Part shown: in pieces, positions 1 to 8,728 of the stretch
How the letters are laid out: the number at the start of each line of letters is the position of its first letter
How positions within the stretch are numbered: position 1 is the first letter of the stretch
Program-made: the position numbers and the translations under genes
Assembly: GCA_017829075.1 (NCBI GenBank)
Contig: JAGAJA010000061.1
Location: forward strand, 1-64,000
Source of the DNA: Oscillospiraceae bacterium
GTDB taxonomy: Bacteria > Bacillota_A > Clostridia > Oscillospirales > Ruminococcaceae
Direction of reading: 5' to 3'
DNA length: 64,000 nt
Notes under the pieces: generated by a model
What the model saw: only the letters and a program-made list of their open reading frames with translations
What the model was told of the DNA's origin: nothing
Database searches by the model: none

Positions 1-144
1 AATTGTGCCGTCCCAGCGAGCTTTCCAAAAGTATATGTATGAACGGCTCTTGTTGTATTTGCGAGAAGCTCGCTTCACACCATATTTCTCGCAATATTTC
101 ATTAGGGATTGACGAAACCGCATTTCTTGTGTTATACTGTTCAT
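1..144 (-). pseudogene. IS transposase, N-terminal fragment (runs off window edge)
   Basis: The reverse strand encodes 48 residues from an ATG at 144 to the window edge. They include KYGVKRASRKYNKSRSYIYF, the typical N-terminal helix-turn-helix of a DDE-type transposase/integrase family common in Clostridia insertion sequences. Only the DNA-binding start is present; the catalytic DDE domain would lie to the left of the window. It may be an intact element cut by the window rather than a truncated gene. The start codon lies inside one arm of a perfect inverted repeat (143-157/204-218), a common way for IS elements to block translation of read-through mRNA. Family assignment (IS3/IS481-like) is from memory of the motif. 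Confidence 0.7.
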
Positions 145-218
145 TGAGAGATAGACCTTCTTTCACTTGAATTTTGTGTGGTAACTTTATTCTAGCAGAT
201 TTTGGTCTATCTCTCAAT
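143..218. repeat. Perfect 15-bp inverted repeat covering the transposase start
   Basis: ATTGAGAGATAGACC at 143-157 is exactly complementary to 204-218, with a 46-nt spacer. One arm contains the transposase ATG. In the mRNA this would hide the start codon. The IS end probably lies at about 245-260, where host-like coding sequence resumes. Confidence 0.7.
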
Positions 219-254
219 ACTTTTTTCTGTCTTTCTGTCCAATATCTATTGTAG

Positions 255-422
255 CACTACACCAAATGGGAGAATGCGTGGGAGGATTATGTTGACCTCG
301 GCGACGAAGAACGCAATCAGGTTTTAGCGGCAGCTTACAAGCAGTATATGCTCAATCGAGTGACGGAAGCGGTGAAAGCCAGCTTGGAGGCTTATAGAGA
401 GTATAATAAGCCGTGGGAGTGA
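255..422 (+). pseudogene. C-terminal remnant of an interrupted gene
   Basis: An open frame of 55 codons with no start ends at the TGA at 420-422. It reads like a real protein end (charged and helical, closing with REYNKPWE) and has host-like codon use. An in-frame stop at 252-254 falls in the presumed IS end. The simplest reading is that the insertion sequence to the left separated this 3' end from its gene. The family is not recognisable from 55 residues. Confidence 0.45.
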
Positions 423-819
423 ATGTTCAGTTTAAATAATTTTATCGCCCTTTTCGTTGACTGCCTATTGAGTATATGCATTAGGCAAAATGATATTACG
501 CATATGATTATTCTCGACAGATTAAGATACATCAATAGTATAAATCTAGTGCCATTTCAATTTCCACGAATAATGTTGTATATCGATGCTTTTTATGTTA
601 CCACAATTTCCGAAAAAACTGTCCGAGTTTCCTTGTGTCGAAAACTCGGACTTTAGTGTGGATTAAGGTTTCAGAGCCTTTTGCCGTTATTTATTTAGAA
701 AAAGCGAGTTGACTATTGTAATAGGTTAACTCGTTTTTCCTTGTTGTTTTGAAAGTTTTTTTCACAAATGCTTAAGGAAATACCGCATAACTATTGTCGT
801 TCAATTGCGCTGTATTGCC
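423..819. other. Gene-free interval after the IS scar
   Basis: About 400 bases with no convincing gene. One 77-codon frame at 423 lacks a ribosome site and family features. The only clear element is the terminator at 699-737. Confidence 0.6.
699..737. terminator. Bidirectional rho-independent terminator
   Basis: AAAAAGCGAGTTGAC pairs with GTTAACTCGTTTTT across an 11-nt loop with one G-U pair. Runs of A and T on both sides let it act in both directions. It lies downstream of the reverse gene ending at 820 and of the remnant ending at 422. Confidence 0.75.
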
Positions 820-2256
820 TTAAATAAACAAGCTGTTTTTCATATAATCCCAAAAAGAGCCTGCCATATTTCTTTCACTGATGGTAAATACCGTAATCGG
901 TGAATCGGTCTTCGCCATAAACACACCGACATCTTCCTTAACATAAATCATAGTGTTGTTCTCGACATTATCCGAGAATTTGACGGTCACATTTTCATAT
1001 TCCTTTTCCAAATGCCGTATATGCTCAATAGTCGCTATGTATTGTTCCATTGTGTAAACAAAATCGGAGGCGCAAAACAATCCCGCCATAGGCAGATAAA
1101 GCGTATCCGGCGTGAGCAAAGCAAGCTCCGGGTCAAGCAAAGTCATACAAATCCGATGATTTGTAATATCACTGCGGAATATTTCAGCCGCCCTTTTCCA
1201 AGCCGAAATCAGCATATCGGCGTTGTGTTTTTTCGCGAACTCCTCGATAACGCTTTCCGGCATAGTGAAAATCGGCGGCATTGCAGAGTAGATGAAAGCG
1301 TCCTCCTCAGCAGACGCAAGATTTTCAAACGCTTTCAGAATGTCCTCGGGGGTTTGTTCGGTCAAAATGCGCATCAGCGGACGGCAAAGCGACAAATAGT
1401 GCTCGTATTCGATTTTCAGCGCATCGAGAGCGGATTTATCCGTGATAAACATATTTAGCATACCGTCGGTGTCCTGTTGCACCGAGGACGAAATGACCGC
1501 AGCCGTATCAGGCGCAATGAACAGCGTCCGCTGAAAAAGCCCATCGCGCAGTTTCGGATAAAAATACGGCTCAACAGCCCCTGTCATGTAAATGGGTATC
1601 CATTTTGCGATTGCCTCAAACATATCGTTGATGTCGCGGGTGATTGTGTGGATAATCTTAACGCGGTTTCCTCTTTCAATAACCTTCTTGAATAATTCAG
1701 CCCATTGTGCGGCAAAGGCGGCGTCTTCATAAAGCCATGCCATATTTTCATCAGAGAAAAGCAGAAGTGTCTGCGGTGTGTTTTCCTGCAAAATCGTATA
1801 AAAAAACTGCTCGACCGCTTTTCTCTTTCCGGCATTTCCGTAAAGATATGAGAAGTAATTCATAGGTACTTCGGTCATAGATTCATCGGTCGTGTGAATA
1901 ACGGGTCTTGCGGCAACACGGGAAAACCCGGAAATAAGCCGCTTTGCCACAGACGCTGCGTCCCTTTCTTCTTCGATAAGCCAACGCTCAAGATACACCG
2001 CAGCTGCATCTGCCCGAGAAAGCGCAGATGCGGGAATACCGGTCAGTTTTTGCAGCGCATTCATCTGATATTCCTTTGTTATATGCTTGACAAGGTAGGT
2101 ACATACCGCCGGCAGATAATCGTGCTTTTTTGCTAACGGTCTTGCTCCCGAGCGTAATCTCCCGATGTGGGCGGGATTCATGTTTATATCTCTGCCGAGG
2201 AGACTGTTGGAAACCTCGGCGATATTCATCAGCGCGTCAAATCGTTCTGCAAACAA
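820..2256 (-). CDS. Regulator-like protein of unknown function, N-terminal HTH-like segment
   Basis: A protein of about 478 residues. I chose the TTG at 2256 because AUGGAGGAAU sits just upstream at normal spacing; the in-frame ATG at 2313 has no ribosome site. Residues ~8-45 (NIAEVSNSLLGRDINMNPAH, then IGRLRSGAR) look like a helix-turn-helix; the rest is soluble and unassigned, with no membrane segments. It is transcribed from a consensus promoter at 2322-2350 behind a cluster of inverted TGGCA half-sites, compatible with autoregulation. It is divergent to the zinc-ribbon/exported-protein pair at 2535 and may control it (inference). DNA-binding role uncertain. Confidence 0.7.
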   Translation of the reverse strand: MFAERFDALMNIAEVSNSLLGRDINMNPAHIGRLRSGARPLAKKHDYLPAVCTYLVKHITKEYQMNALQKLTGIPASALSRADAAAVYLERWLIEEERDAASVAKRLISGFSRVAARPVIHTTDESMTEVPMNYFSYLYGNAGKRKAVEQFFYTILQENTPQTLLLFSDENMAWLYEDAAFAAQWAELFKKVIERGNRVKIIHTITRDINDMFEAIAKWIPIYMTGAVEPYFYPKLRDGLFQRTLFIAPDTAAVISSSVQQDTDGMLNMFITDKSALDALKIEYEHYLSLCRPLMRILTEQTPEDILKAFENLASAEEDAFIYSAMPPIFTMPESVIEEFAKKHNADMLISAWKRAAEIFRSDITNHRICMTLLDPELALLTPDTLYLPMAGLFCASDFVYTMEQYIATIEHIRHLEKEYENVTVKFSDNVENNTMIYVKEDVGVFMAKTDSPITVFTISERNMAGSFWDYMKNSLFI

Positions 2257-2321
2257 AACTATTCCTCCATATATTATTGTTCGGGCTATGCTCCGCAGTT
2301 TTGCAAAGTACATCCGGTTAT

Positions 2322-2350
2322 ATTATACATCACTTACATTTAAATGTCAA
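2322..2350 (-). promoter_or_regulatory. Consensus sigma-A promoter of the 820-2256 gene
   Basis: On the reverse strand TTGACA (2350-2345) is followed by a 17-nt spacer and TATAAT (2327-2322), a perfect match to the housekeeping consensus. It points into the gene starting at 2256. Confidence 0.85.
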
Positions 2351-2354
2351 CAGA

Positions 2355-2386
2355 TTTTGGCATAAAGTGTGCCAAAAATTTGGCAC
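2355..2386. promoter_or_regulatory. Operator-like cluster of three TGGCA half-sites
   Basis: TTTTGGCA (2355-2362), TGCCAAAA (2370-2377) and TTTGGCA (2379-2385) form two overlapping dyads directly upstream of the -35 box. The inner pair makes a near-perfect palindrome GTGCCAAA-AA-TTTGGCAC at 2369-2386. Position and symmetry suggest a binding site for a dimeric regulator, possibly the product of the adjacent gene. Confidence 0.55.
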
Positions 2387-2534
2387 GACCAAATTTCAGA
2401 ATGTATAGAATTTTTCTCAAAATATTGTTATAATTAAATCAATTATACAGAATACATCACCCGTTGCTGCGAACGAAACGCAGCAATTTTAGAAAGCTGA
2501 ACATTTATGCAGCATTAATCAAGGAGGAATTAAT

Positions 2535-3974
2535 ATGGCGAAATTTTGCAGATACTGCGGAAGCCCATTAGAGGAGGGATATCGGTTTTGCACCGTCTGC
2601 GGAAAACAGATACCTGTAGAGCAATCGAATCTGCCGAGACAAGTACAGCCGTCGCCGCAAATGCAACCCAGACAGGTACAGTCAGCGCCTCAAATATCGA
2701 GACAGGTACAGTCAGCTCCTCAAATGCCAAGACAGGTACAGTCAGCTCCTCAAATGCCAAGACAGGTACAGCCAGTACCTCAAATGCAGCCCAGACAAGC
2801 ACAGCCAGTACCGCAAATGCAGCCGGGGCAAGCACAACCAGTGCCGCAAATGCAACCCAGACAGGTACAGCCTGCCCCGCAAATGCAACCCAGACAGGTA
2901 CAGCCTGCCCCGCAAATGCAGCCGGGGCAAGCACAGCCAGCGCAGCAAATGCCGCCAAGACAGGTACAGCCAACGCCGCAAATGCAGCCGAGACAGGTGC
3001 AGTCAGCGCCGCAAACACTGCCCAGACAGGTACAGCCAGCGCAGCAAATGCAGCCGAGACAGGTACAGCCAGCACCGCAAGTACAGTCAGCACCGCAAAA
3101 TATAAGCGGAATGGCAGTATCAACAGCAAGAACAGCGGTATCAAGGGCTGTCGGGACATTCGCGGGGCAGTTTGCGCCCTCCGCCTGCGGCGAGACAGTG
3201 CTAGGCTCATTCGGCAACCCGATAGGCGCGGCAGCAAGCCTTATCCCCGGTACGGGAACAGTATTGCTGGGGAGCTTCAAGCGGTTTTTCGTTTCTTTGA
3301 AATCCGCTTTTAAGAACCCGAAAAAGCTTATCATTCCGCTTATTCTGGCGGCTGTGTGGCTTGCGCTTGATATTTTACAGGTGCTTAAAATTGATGTTGT
3401 GCCAACGCAGGTGCTGTCGTTTCTGACCTTTGCAAAAGGTGGAATGTCGGGAAGCGTATCGGGATTTATAGGCGGAATTTTCGGCAAGGGAATATTCGCC
3501 GGTGCGCTGGTGACGCTGATAAACTCGCTGTTTCGGAAAAACAAAGGGCAAAAACGGTCGCTCAAGGAGACTTTCAGCGGCGTTTTCGGTGTGTCGCTTG
3601 ATTCTCTGGGGGGATATCTCACGGGTATCGGCGCGGCAATGTTTATATACCTGTTCGTTTCGGGCGGTATGCTAAAATCGGGCTTTATGGCAGGCATTGC
3701 GGCGGCGTTTCTCAGCGCAAAAGCGTGTCTTAACAGGGGCTTTTTGCAGAACCTACTCGGCTCGTTTACGTCTAAGGGCAAGGCAGCCTTAAGTCAGGGC
3801 GCGGCGGGGATTATCAAGGGTCTGACCGTCGGCTTTGCGGGCGCGGCGGTAATCGGACTCACAAATATCATACTGATACCCATTATTCTCGGCGCGCTCC
3901 TGATGGTAGCAGGCATTGTACTGATGATACTTCAAAAAGCAGGCGTAATCAAGTCAAAGAAGGAGGCACAGTAA
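2535..3974 (+). CDS. Zinc-ribbon membrane protein with long Pro/Gln repeat
   Basis: A 479-residue protein starting at ATG after AAGGAGGAAUU. Residues 5-22 form a zinc ribbon (CRYC ... CTVC). Residues ~41-190 are about 13 copies of an 11-residue unit close to PQMQPRQVQPA. Residues ~240-475 are glycine-rich and hydrophobic with about five membrane segments (for example KLIIPLILAAVWLALDILQV). The layout is a cytoplasmic ribbon on a flexible arm attached to a membrane domain. It overlaps by one base (TAATG) the large exported protein that follows, so the two are translationally coupled and probably work together. Function unknown. The low-complexity arm makes the other reading frames look open, but they are artefacts. 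Confidence 0.85.
   Translation: MAKFCRYCGSPLEEGYRFCTVCGKQIPVEQSNLPRQVQPSPQMQPRQVQSAPQISRQVQSAPQMPRQVQSAPQMPRQVQPVPQMQPRQAQPVPQMQPGQAQPVPQMQPRQVQPAPQMQPRQVQPAPQMQPGQAQPAQQMPPRQVQPTPQMQPRQVQSAPQTLPRQVQPAQQMQPRQVQPAPQVQSAPQNISGMAVSTARTAVSRAVGTFAGQFAPSACGETVLGSFGNPIGAAASLIPGTGTVLLGSFKRFFVSLKSAFKNPKKLIIPLILAAVWLALDILQVLKIDVVPTQVLSFLTFAKGGMSGSVSGFIGGIFGKGIFAGALVTLINSLFRKNKGQKRSLKETFSGVFGVSLDSLGGYLTGIGAAMFIYLFVSGGMLKSGFMAGIAAAFLSAKACLNRGFLQNLLGSFTSKGKAALSQGAAGIIKGLTVGFAGAAVIGLTNIILIPIILGALLMVAGIVLMILQKAGVIKSKKEAQ
2656..3100 (+). repeat. 33-bp coding tandem repeat (PQMQPRQVQPA units)
   Basis: About 13 imperfect 33-bp units encode the Pro/Gln arm. Several neighbours are nearly identical at the DNA level (for example the units around 2860-2930), which points to recent expansion by slippage or recombination. 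Copy number probably varies between strains. Confidence 0.8.
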
Positions 3975-6900
3975 TGAAAAGATTATTCGCGGGAATTTTG
4001 CTTGTCTTTATGCTGGCGGCGAATTTATTGCCGTTCACTGCTTTAACGGCGAGAGCCGAGACAGATGATGAAAGCAAGCAGTTTTTCAAAAGACTTGCCG
4101 GTACATATACAGCTGACATTAGCCAGATTTATGACGTCAGAGAGGATAAATATTATGATTATTGGGATTATTGGATAGAACAAATGCAAGTTTTCCACAC
4201 CGAAGGTTATCCTGTCGATGCAGACTTTATTTCTAATGTTTTTTTCTATGTGTTTCCTAAATTAGAAATCAATGTGGACGAAAACGGGAATGTATCAGGA
4301 AAACATTCGGGTACATTTTCTGTTTCCAGTGCGCCTGCGGAATGGTTTGAATGGACTCGTGACATTGACTATTCGTTTGAAGTGAGCGCACAGTTTACAG
4401 AAAAAACCGACAGAACAAAAATCATTTTAACGGGCACCGCCCATGAGCACAAATGGGAAAAGGCCTATTCTAATACAGGATCCCAACAAGTTCTTCAGTA
4501 CGAAATCACCAAAGATACCGACTTCGTATTTACAAACAAAGAATCTGACCTTTTAAAAGTTGAAATGAAAGATGATGGAGTAGTATTAAGCACCATGTTA
4601 AATGTCACGGCTAATCTCAATGTAGACTTAGCCTCTATTGATGGGTCGAATGCACCAAAGAATGTAAAAAAGGGAGAACACTATAATTATACGGCTAAGT
4701 CCGAATTCGGTTCCGGTGATTCTTGGATGAAACCTGATAGAGGTGCTGCGTCCGGCATTTCCAGCGGCGTTAAGCATGATGCCGAGGTAGACTCCGGTGA
4801 AGACAGCGGCGTAGAAATTCCCGCTGCCATCGTGGTGGGTACGGGAATACTGGGTGCAGGCATGGCAACTGTGGCAGGCGCGGCTGCAACAAGCTCGGCT
4901 GCGGCAGGAGCGGCAGGCGCGTCTATCGGTACAAACGGCGGCGAAATCGGCGAGGACGAGCGCAGAAAGAAACGCTACAAAATGTATATCCAAAAGGACT
5001 TCGGCGACTTCATTCAAAAGAGAGCGAACCCTGTTGCGGTGCGAGCCAGAATAGCCGAGGTGCGAGAGGACGGCACCGAGTACGACCGAAACGACCTTAC
5101 GGCACGGATAAACTCCGTTTCAGGTGACGGCATGGTGATACACAGTGCCGCACTTGTCGGCAGGTACTGCGAAGCGATTGTCGGCATTCCACAGAACTAC
5201 TACGGCGATACGGCTGACATAACCTTTACCTTTGAGGGTGAGGGCGGCAGCTTTTACAACACCGTCCGCTTCCGTGTCGTCGGCGAGCCGAAAATTATGT
5301 TTGCCGACGATAACGGCGTTTACAGCAGTGGAACTTGCAAGCTTGACGCTATTTTCGGCGACGGATTTACCTATACGCGGCGCTTCTGGATTAAGAACAC
5401 GGCTGTTTACCCTGCGCCGGACGCATTTTCCTTCAGAGGAGCGAGTGACTTTGACCTTAGCTTTGCGGCAACAGAAACGCCGGGCGTCTATGACGTAAAG
5501 ATTACGAACAAAACAAGCGAGCCGAGCGGAAACAATCCGCATTGGGATATTTTCAACAAGAAAGAAGAAAGGGAACTCACCGTTTCGGTTATGGTTGAGG
5601 GCGAAACAGAGCCGACCAACGGCTATGTGAATGTCACGCTTTATCCCGAGGGAATTTCGGTTGAATCGGAAGAGCTTCAGGTGGACGACAGGCAGCCCGA
5701 TGTTCGGTATGTTTCCGTGCGTTCCTACGAAAAGGAAAAGGGTACCTACGGCGGGCTTGACAGCAAGTGGAGAAGCTCCGATATAAAGTTCACTTTTGCC
5801 GTAATGGAAGCCGAGGGCGCGGTAATCAATCCGCTGAATGTCGAAATTGAGGTGCAAAGTCTTAAGGGCGCAGACGAAAACATGGACATTATCGCCCAAA
5901 AATACAAATACTCCGAAGACATTATCCGAAATGGCGATAGGTACACTTATTACTTTCAGCCGAACACTACTCTCCATGAGGGCGGCTTCGGCGTCGAGGG
6001 CTTCAGAATGCTGATGCTTCTTCCCGTTTCGTTCAGCTATAACGGACAAACGATTTCCGCAGAAGTACCGCTTCGCCTGAGGGGCATTCCAATGGATCCG
6101 ATGGAGGAATGGGATAAGGAATACGAGAAGCTCAAAGAGCGTATTCGGAAGTTCTCCTTTGAAGAGGATAAGGAATACTGGATTCAGAAGCTCGATGACC
6201 TCGCACTTGAACCGCGTGTTTCTATCGAGGAACTCAGGCTTGTGAGCAAGTGCCTTGTCAGAAGATATATGACCTATTGGACGCGCCAGAGAAATGCGGA
6301 TATGCGCGACGTAAAGTTCTACGACTTCATGGTAAGCTCTCTGGAATGGGCAAAATTCTTCGGAGACTGCGCATTCTCCCTGCTGGTAACAGTCTATGCA
6401 GGTCCGCTTGCCGACGCTGTTATTTCTCCCGCCAAGGACTTCTTTGTAGGCGCGATCGGTGAGATAATCGCCGCGGATAAATTCACGCTGGAAACCTTCG
6501 ATAATTTTGAGTTTTCAAAGAATGTGGCGGCAGCAGGCGATAACATTTTCGGCAACGCCATCAACTTTACGAATTACAAAACGGCGCTGGCAACCCTCGG
6601 CTGCTATTTCGTTTATGCGTCCTTCAAAAACTATATGGTCAAATGGAATGAGGAAGGCGTTAGCGATCTATGGGGCGCGCTTGTCGGCGGATTCTCGGAT
6701 ATGACCATAAATTGCGTCAAGGCGGGCGCAAGCAAGCTTCTCGGAAAATGGATTGAAAAGAGCGACATCTTCCGGACGAAAATCGCTCCGTTTATTACGA
6801 ATTACTTCAAGGAAACACAGTTCCCCAACTTCCAGGCTCAATACAACCGCTGGCAGGAGCTGTACGGAGACCTCGCCCTGAAAGGCGCTAATGAAGCAGC

Positions 6901-7225
6901 GTCTCTTGCTCTGACCGACATTCTGGATAAATATGTGACCGAGCTGGTCGGCATGGGCGCGGGCAAGGTATCCGAGATGATTGACGAAGCGGTGGATGTT
7001 GATGGCTTCATCACCTATGAAGGACGCTTCTATTTCTCAACTACCATCACCCTTGGCAGTAAGAAATTCAAGGTCATGCTCGATATCCTCTTAATGCTTG
7101 AAACATTCGGTACTTTGATGTGTCCGTTGGGAACCTACCTGATAAAAACGATTTTCGGCGACCTGCCTGCGGCGCCTGCTCCCATCAATGTGCCGAAGGA
7201 TCCCCCTCTGCCTGAGGGAATATGA
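3974..7225 (+). CDS. Large exported/membrane protein of unknown function
   Basis: A 1083-residue protein with a clear signal peptide (residues 1-28, ending ARA before ETDD). Residues ~30-250 are a predicted extracytoplasmic region. Residues ~281-313 are a small-residue Gly/Ala hydrophobic segment that could span the membrane, followed by a basic stretch ERRKKRYK. The rest reads as several beta-rich (Ig-like) modules and a helical C-terminus ending in a Pro-rich tail. No catalytic motif was recognised. The start overlaps the stop of the zinc-ribbon gene by one base, so they form an operon. It could be an envelope or secretion-associated structural protein. Confidence 0.8.
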   Translation: MKRLFAGILLVFMLAANLLPFTALTARAETDDESKQFFKRLAGTYTADISQIYDVREDKYYDYWDYWIEQMQVFHTEGYPVDADFISNVFFYVFPKLEINVDENGNVSGKHSGTFSVSSAPAEWFEWTRDIDYSFEVSAQFTEKTDRTKIILTGTAHEHKWEKAYSNTGSQQVLQYEITKDTDFVFTNKESDLLKVEMKDDGVVLSTMLNVTANLNVDLASIDGSNAPKNVKKGEHYNYTAKSEFGSGDSWMKPDRGAASGISSGVKHDAEVDSGEDSGVEIPAAIVVGTGILGAGMATVAGAAATSSAAAGAAGASIGTNGGEIGEDERRKKRYKMYIQKDFGDFIQKRANPVAVRARIAEVREDGTEYDRNDLTARINSVSGDGMVIHSAALVGRYCEAIVGIPQNYYGDTADITFTFEGEGGSFYNTVRFRVVGEPKIMFADDNGVYSSGTCKLDAIFGDGFTYTRRFWIKNTAVYPAPDAFSFRGASDFDLSFAATETPGVYDVKITNKTSEPSGNNPHWDIFNKKEERELTVSVMVEGETEPTNGYVNVTLYPEGISVESEELQVDDRQPDVRYVSVRSYEKEKGTYGGLDSKWRSSDIKFTFAVMEAEGAVINPLNVEIEVQSLKGADENMDIIAQKYKYSEDIIRNGDRYTYYFQPNTTLHEGGFGVEGFRMLMLLPVSFSYNGQTISAEVPLRLRGIPMDPMEEWDKEYEKLKERIRKFSFEEDKEYWIQKLDDLALEPRVSIEELRLVSKCLVRRYMTYWTRQRNADMRDVKFYDFMVSSLEWAKFFGDCAFSLLVTVYAGPLADAVISPAKDFFVGAIGEIIAADKFTLETFDNFEFSKNVAAAGDNIFGNAINFTNYKTALATLGCYFVYASFKNYMVKWNEEGVSDLWGALVGGFSDMTINCVKAGASKLLGKWIEKSDIFRTKIAPFITNYFKETQFPNFQAQYNRWQELYGDLALKGANEAASLALTDILDKYVTELVGMGAGKVSEMIDEAVDVDGFITYEGRFYFSTTITLGSKKFKVMLDILLMLETFGTLMCPLGTYLIKTIFGDLPAAPAPINVPKDPPLPEGI

Positions 7226-7434
7226 TCTGATTCAGCGCCGCGCAGCTGCACTCTCGGTTTGTGCGGTGCTGCTTTGGATAAATGCATTGCAGGTCTTATT
7301 GAATTAGTACAACAGAAGCTAACTACCCATGTTGTGCCAATGCCGCCCCTGCTTCCCGTATTAACGAGCGCACCTCTGCAAACCGCATAATCGACGGAGA
7401 GCAGAGTATGTAAATAAAATTTTGGAGGTACACT

Positions 7435-8040
7435 ATGAAAAAGTTTATTGCACTCACACTTGCAGCAATTATGGCGCTTTCCCTTACCGGCTGCGGTGAA
7501 GACGAAAAAAAGCCGAGCCAAAGTACCGGCAAATCGTCAAGTTCGGTTCAGACAGATCAAAATTCTTCCGACATCATCGAAAATGCAGATACCACAACCG
7601 TCGAGGGCTATCTGAACACATTCGGATTTACGACAACAAAGGTGGAATGCGCTAACGTTATCCGTGTTAACGCCTTAAGCTATGATGATGCCGGGAATGT
7701 TACTAAAGTCGGTGTTTTCGTATACAGTCTTTTGGGGACAGATAATATGAATGCTTGGCTTAAAAAAATACTTAATCATTTGGAATCCATATCCGATGAC
7801 GGTGTTGTGAATAATTCCGGTAAGCTGAAGCCCGGCAACGACCGGTGGACGGAAGAGTTCGTGACCAATAAGGAAAACGGGTGGGACGAAGAACGAAATG
7901 ACAGAATGATGCTTGACGGCGAATACTTATATAAAGGAAAGAAGATCGGTATTTACCTTGAAGTAAACCCCTTTGCCACAGACAGCTCAAATCCGGAAAA
8001 CGCAATCCCTTCTTGCGTAATCTCTTTTGAGTATCGTTAA
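7435..8040 (+). CDS. Small lipoprotein of unknown function
   Basis: 201 residues with a lipoprotein signal: basic start, hydrophobic core and lipobox LTGC with Cys20 as the lipidated residue, then a Ser/Gln-rich linker. The mature part (~60-201) is a soluble domain with no recognised motif. The ribosome site UUGGAGGU precedes ATG. It sits 209 bases downstream of the large exported protein; a weak GC hairpin at about 7240-7272 in the gap could attenuate read-through. Possibly part of the same surface system. Confidence 0.8.
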   Translation: MKKFIALTLAAIMALSLTGCGEDEKKPSQSTGKSSSSVQTDQNSSDIIENADTTTVEGYLNTFGFTTTKVECANVIRVNALSYDDAGNVTKVGVFVYSLLGTDNMNAWLKKILNHLESISDDGVVNNSGKLKPGNDRWTEEFVTNKENGWDEERNDRMMLDGEYLYKGKKIGIYLEVNPFATDSSNPENAIPSCVISFEYR

Positions 8041-8481
8041 TCACCAAACAGCAGATATAATAAGAGCTTATAGGTTAGAACAGTGACGGTGGTATGCAGC
8101 CCGAAAAAGAATAGGCGGCAGGACGGCATACTCCGGCACAGTTTTAGAGCGCTCAGCAGGCAAAAGCTTTCCGGACGCTCTTTCTTTATGTCGAAGTGCT
8201 TTCAGACTACATATTGTACGGATCTATTCCGTAACCGTCCTTCGACGACAAGGAGAGAACATGAAAAATCAGATTTTGAAATAGCAAACACAATATAATA
8301 CCCACAACTTGATAACTGCAAGGCGCTAAATATATCACCACAAGGAAGTAAATCCATAAGCTGGACGAACCTTGTCGTTCTGCTCATAACGCATGATAAT
8401 CTCTCCATTTTTCAATATGCAATAAGCAGATTGCTGTATCACATTTTTCAACCTACTCTATATCAAACAATATGTCAAAGG

Positions 8482-8529
8482 AAAAACTCTCGGATACCTC
8501 GCTAATCTGCGGAATATCCGAGAGTTTTT
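8482..8529. terminator. Strong bidirectional terminator
   Basis: AAAAACTCTCGGATA (8482-8496) is exactly complementary to TATCCGAGAGTTTTT (8515-8529), giving a 15-bp perfect stem with an 18-nt loop and terminal A/T runs usable in both directions. Confidence 0.8.
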
Positions 8530-8600
8530 GTGTCGAATTACCGGTTGCCCCTTGTTCCGTTTGGTATGTTCAACATCTGCCGGGGCAAAAAACACTTCTA

Positions 8601-8694
8601 TCCGCACAACTGTGCGAACTGACAGCTTTGCTGTCAGTGAGTGCGGGCAGTGCGGATGTTCGTCGAAAAAGTCCCTTTAGGGACTTTTTCGACG
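8601..8694. repeat. Cluster of nested perfect inverted repeats
   Basis: Three hairpins follow one another. TCCGCAC (8601-8607) and GTGCGGA (8650-8656) enclose ACTGACAGC-TTT-GCTGTCAGT (8618-8638). Next comes a 16-bp perfect palindromic arm pair CGTCGAAAAAGTCCCT / AGGGACTTTTTCGACG (8661-8676, 8679-8694) with a 2-nt centre. The last could terminate the reverse-strand spoIVB gene, but the extent of structure suggests a small dispersed element or a structured RNA. Confidence 0.65.
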
Positions 8695-8728
8695 GTCTGA
8701 CCGGGCAGCATGAGCCGCCCAGTCTATA

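Larger units (their letters stand above)
8041..8728. other. Gene-free, hairpin-rich interval
   Basis: Almost 700 bases without a convincing gene. It holds a weak 6-bp hairpin after the lipoprotein gene (8146-8151/8176-8181), a strong terminator (8482-8529) and a cluster of perfect inverted repeats (8601-8694). A 19-codon reverse frame at 8335-8394 (MRYEQNDKVRPAYGFTSLW) follows a GGAGAG ribosome site and looks like the start of a lost gene. Confidence 0.6.

Noticed and set aside
423..656. 77-codon forward frame
   Set aside because: No ribosome site and no family features; starts directly at the end of the interrupted remnant.
2640..3100. Regular repeats resembling a CRISPR array
   Set aside because: The repeats are contiguous coding units of 33 bp without unique spacers; no cas genes are near.
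2546..3781. Long open frames overlapping the Pro/Gln repeat on both strands
   Set aside because: They arise because the 33-bp repeat lacks stops in several frames; only the forward frame from 2535 has a ribosome site, a zinc ribbon and a natural sequence beyond the repeat.
8083..8408. Small frames on both strands in the gene desert
   Set aside because: No coding signature; the forward one has no ribosome site. Only a 19-codon reverse stub with a ribosome site is mentioned as a possible lost gene.
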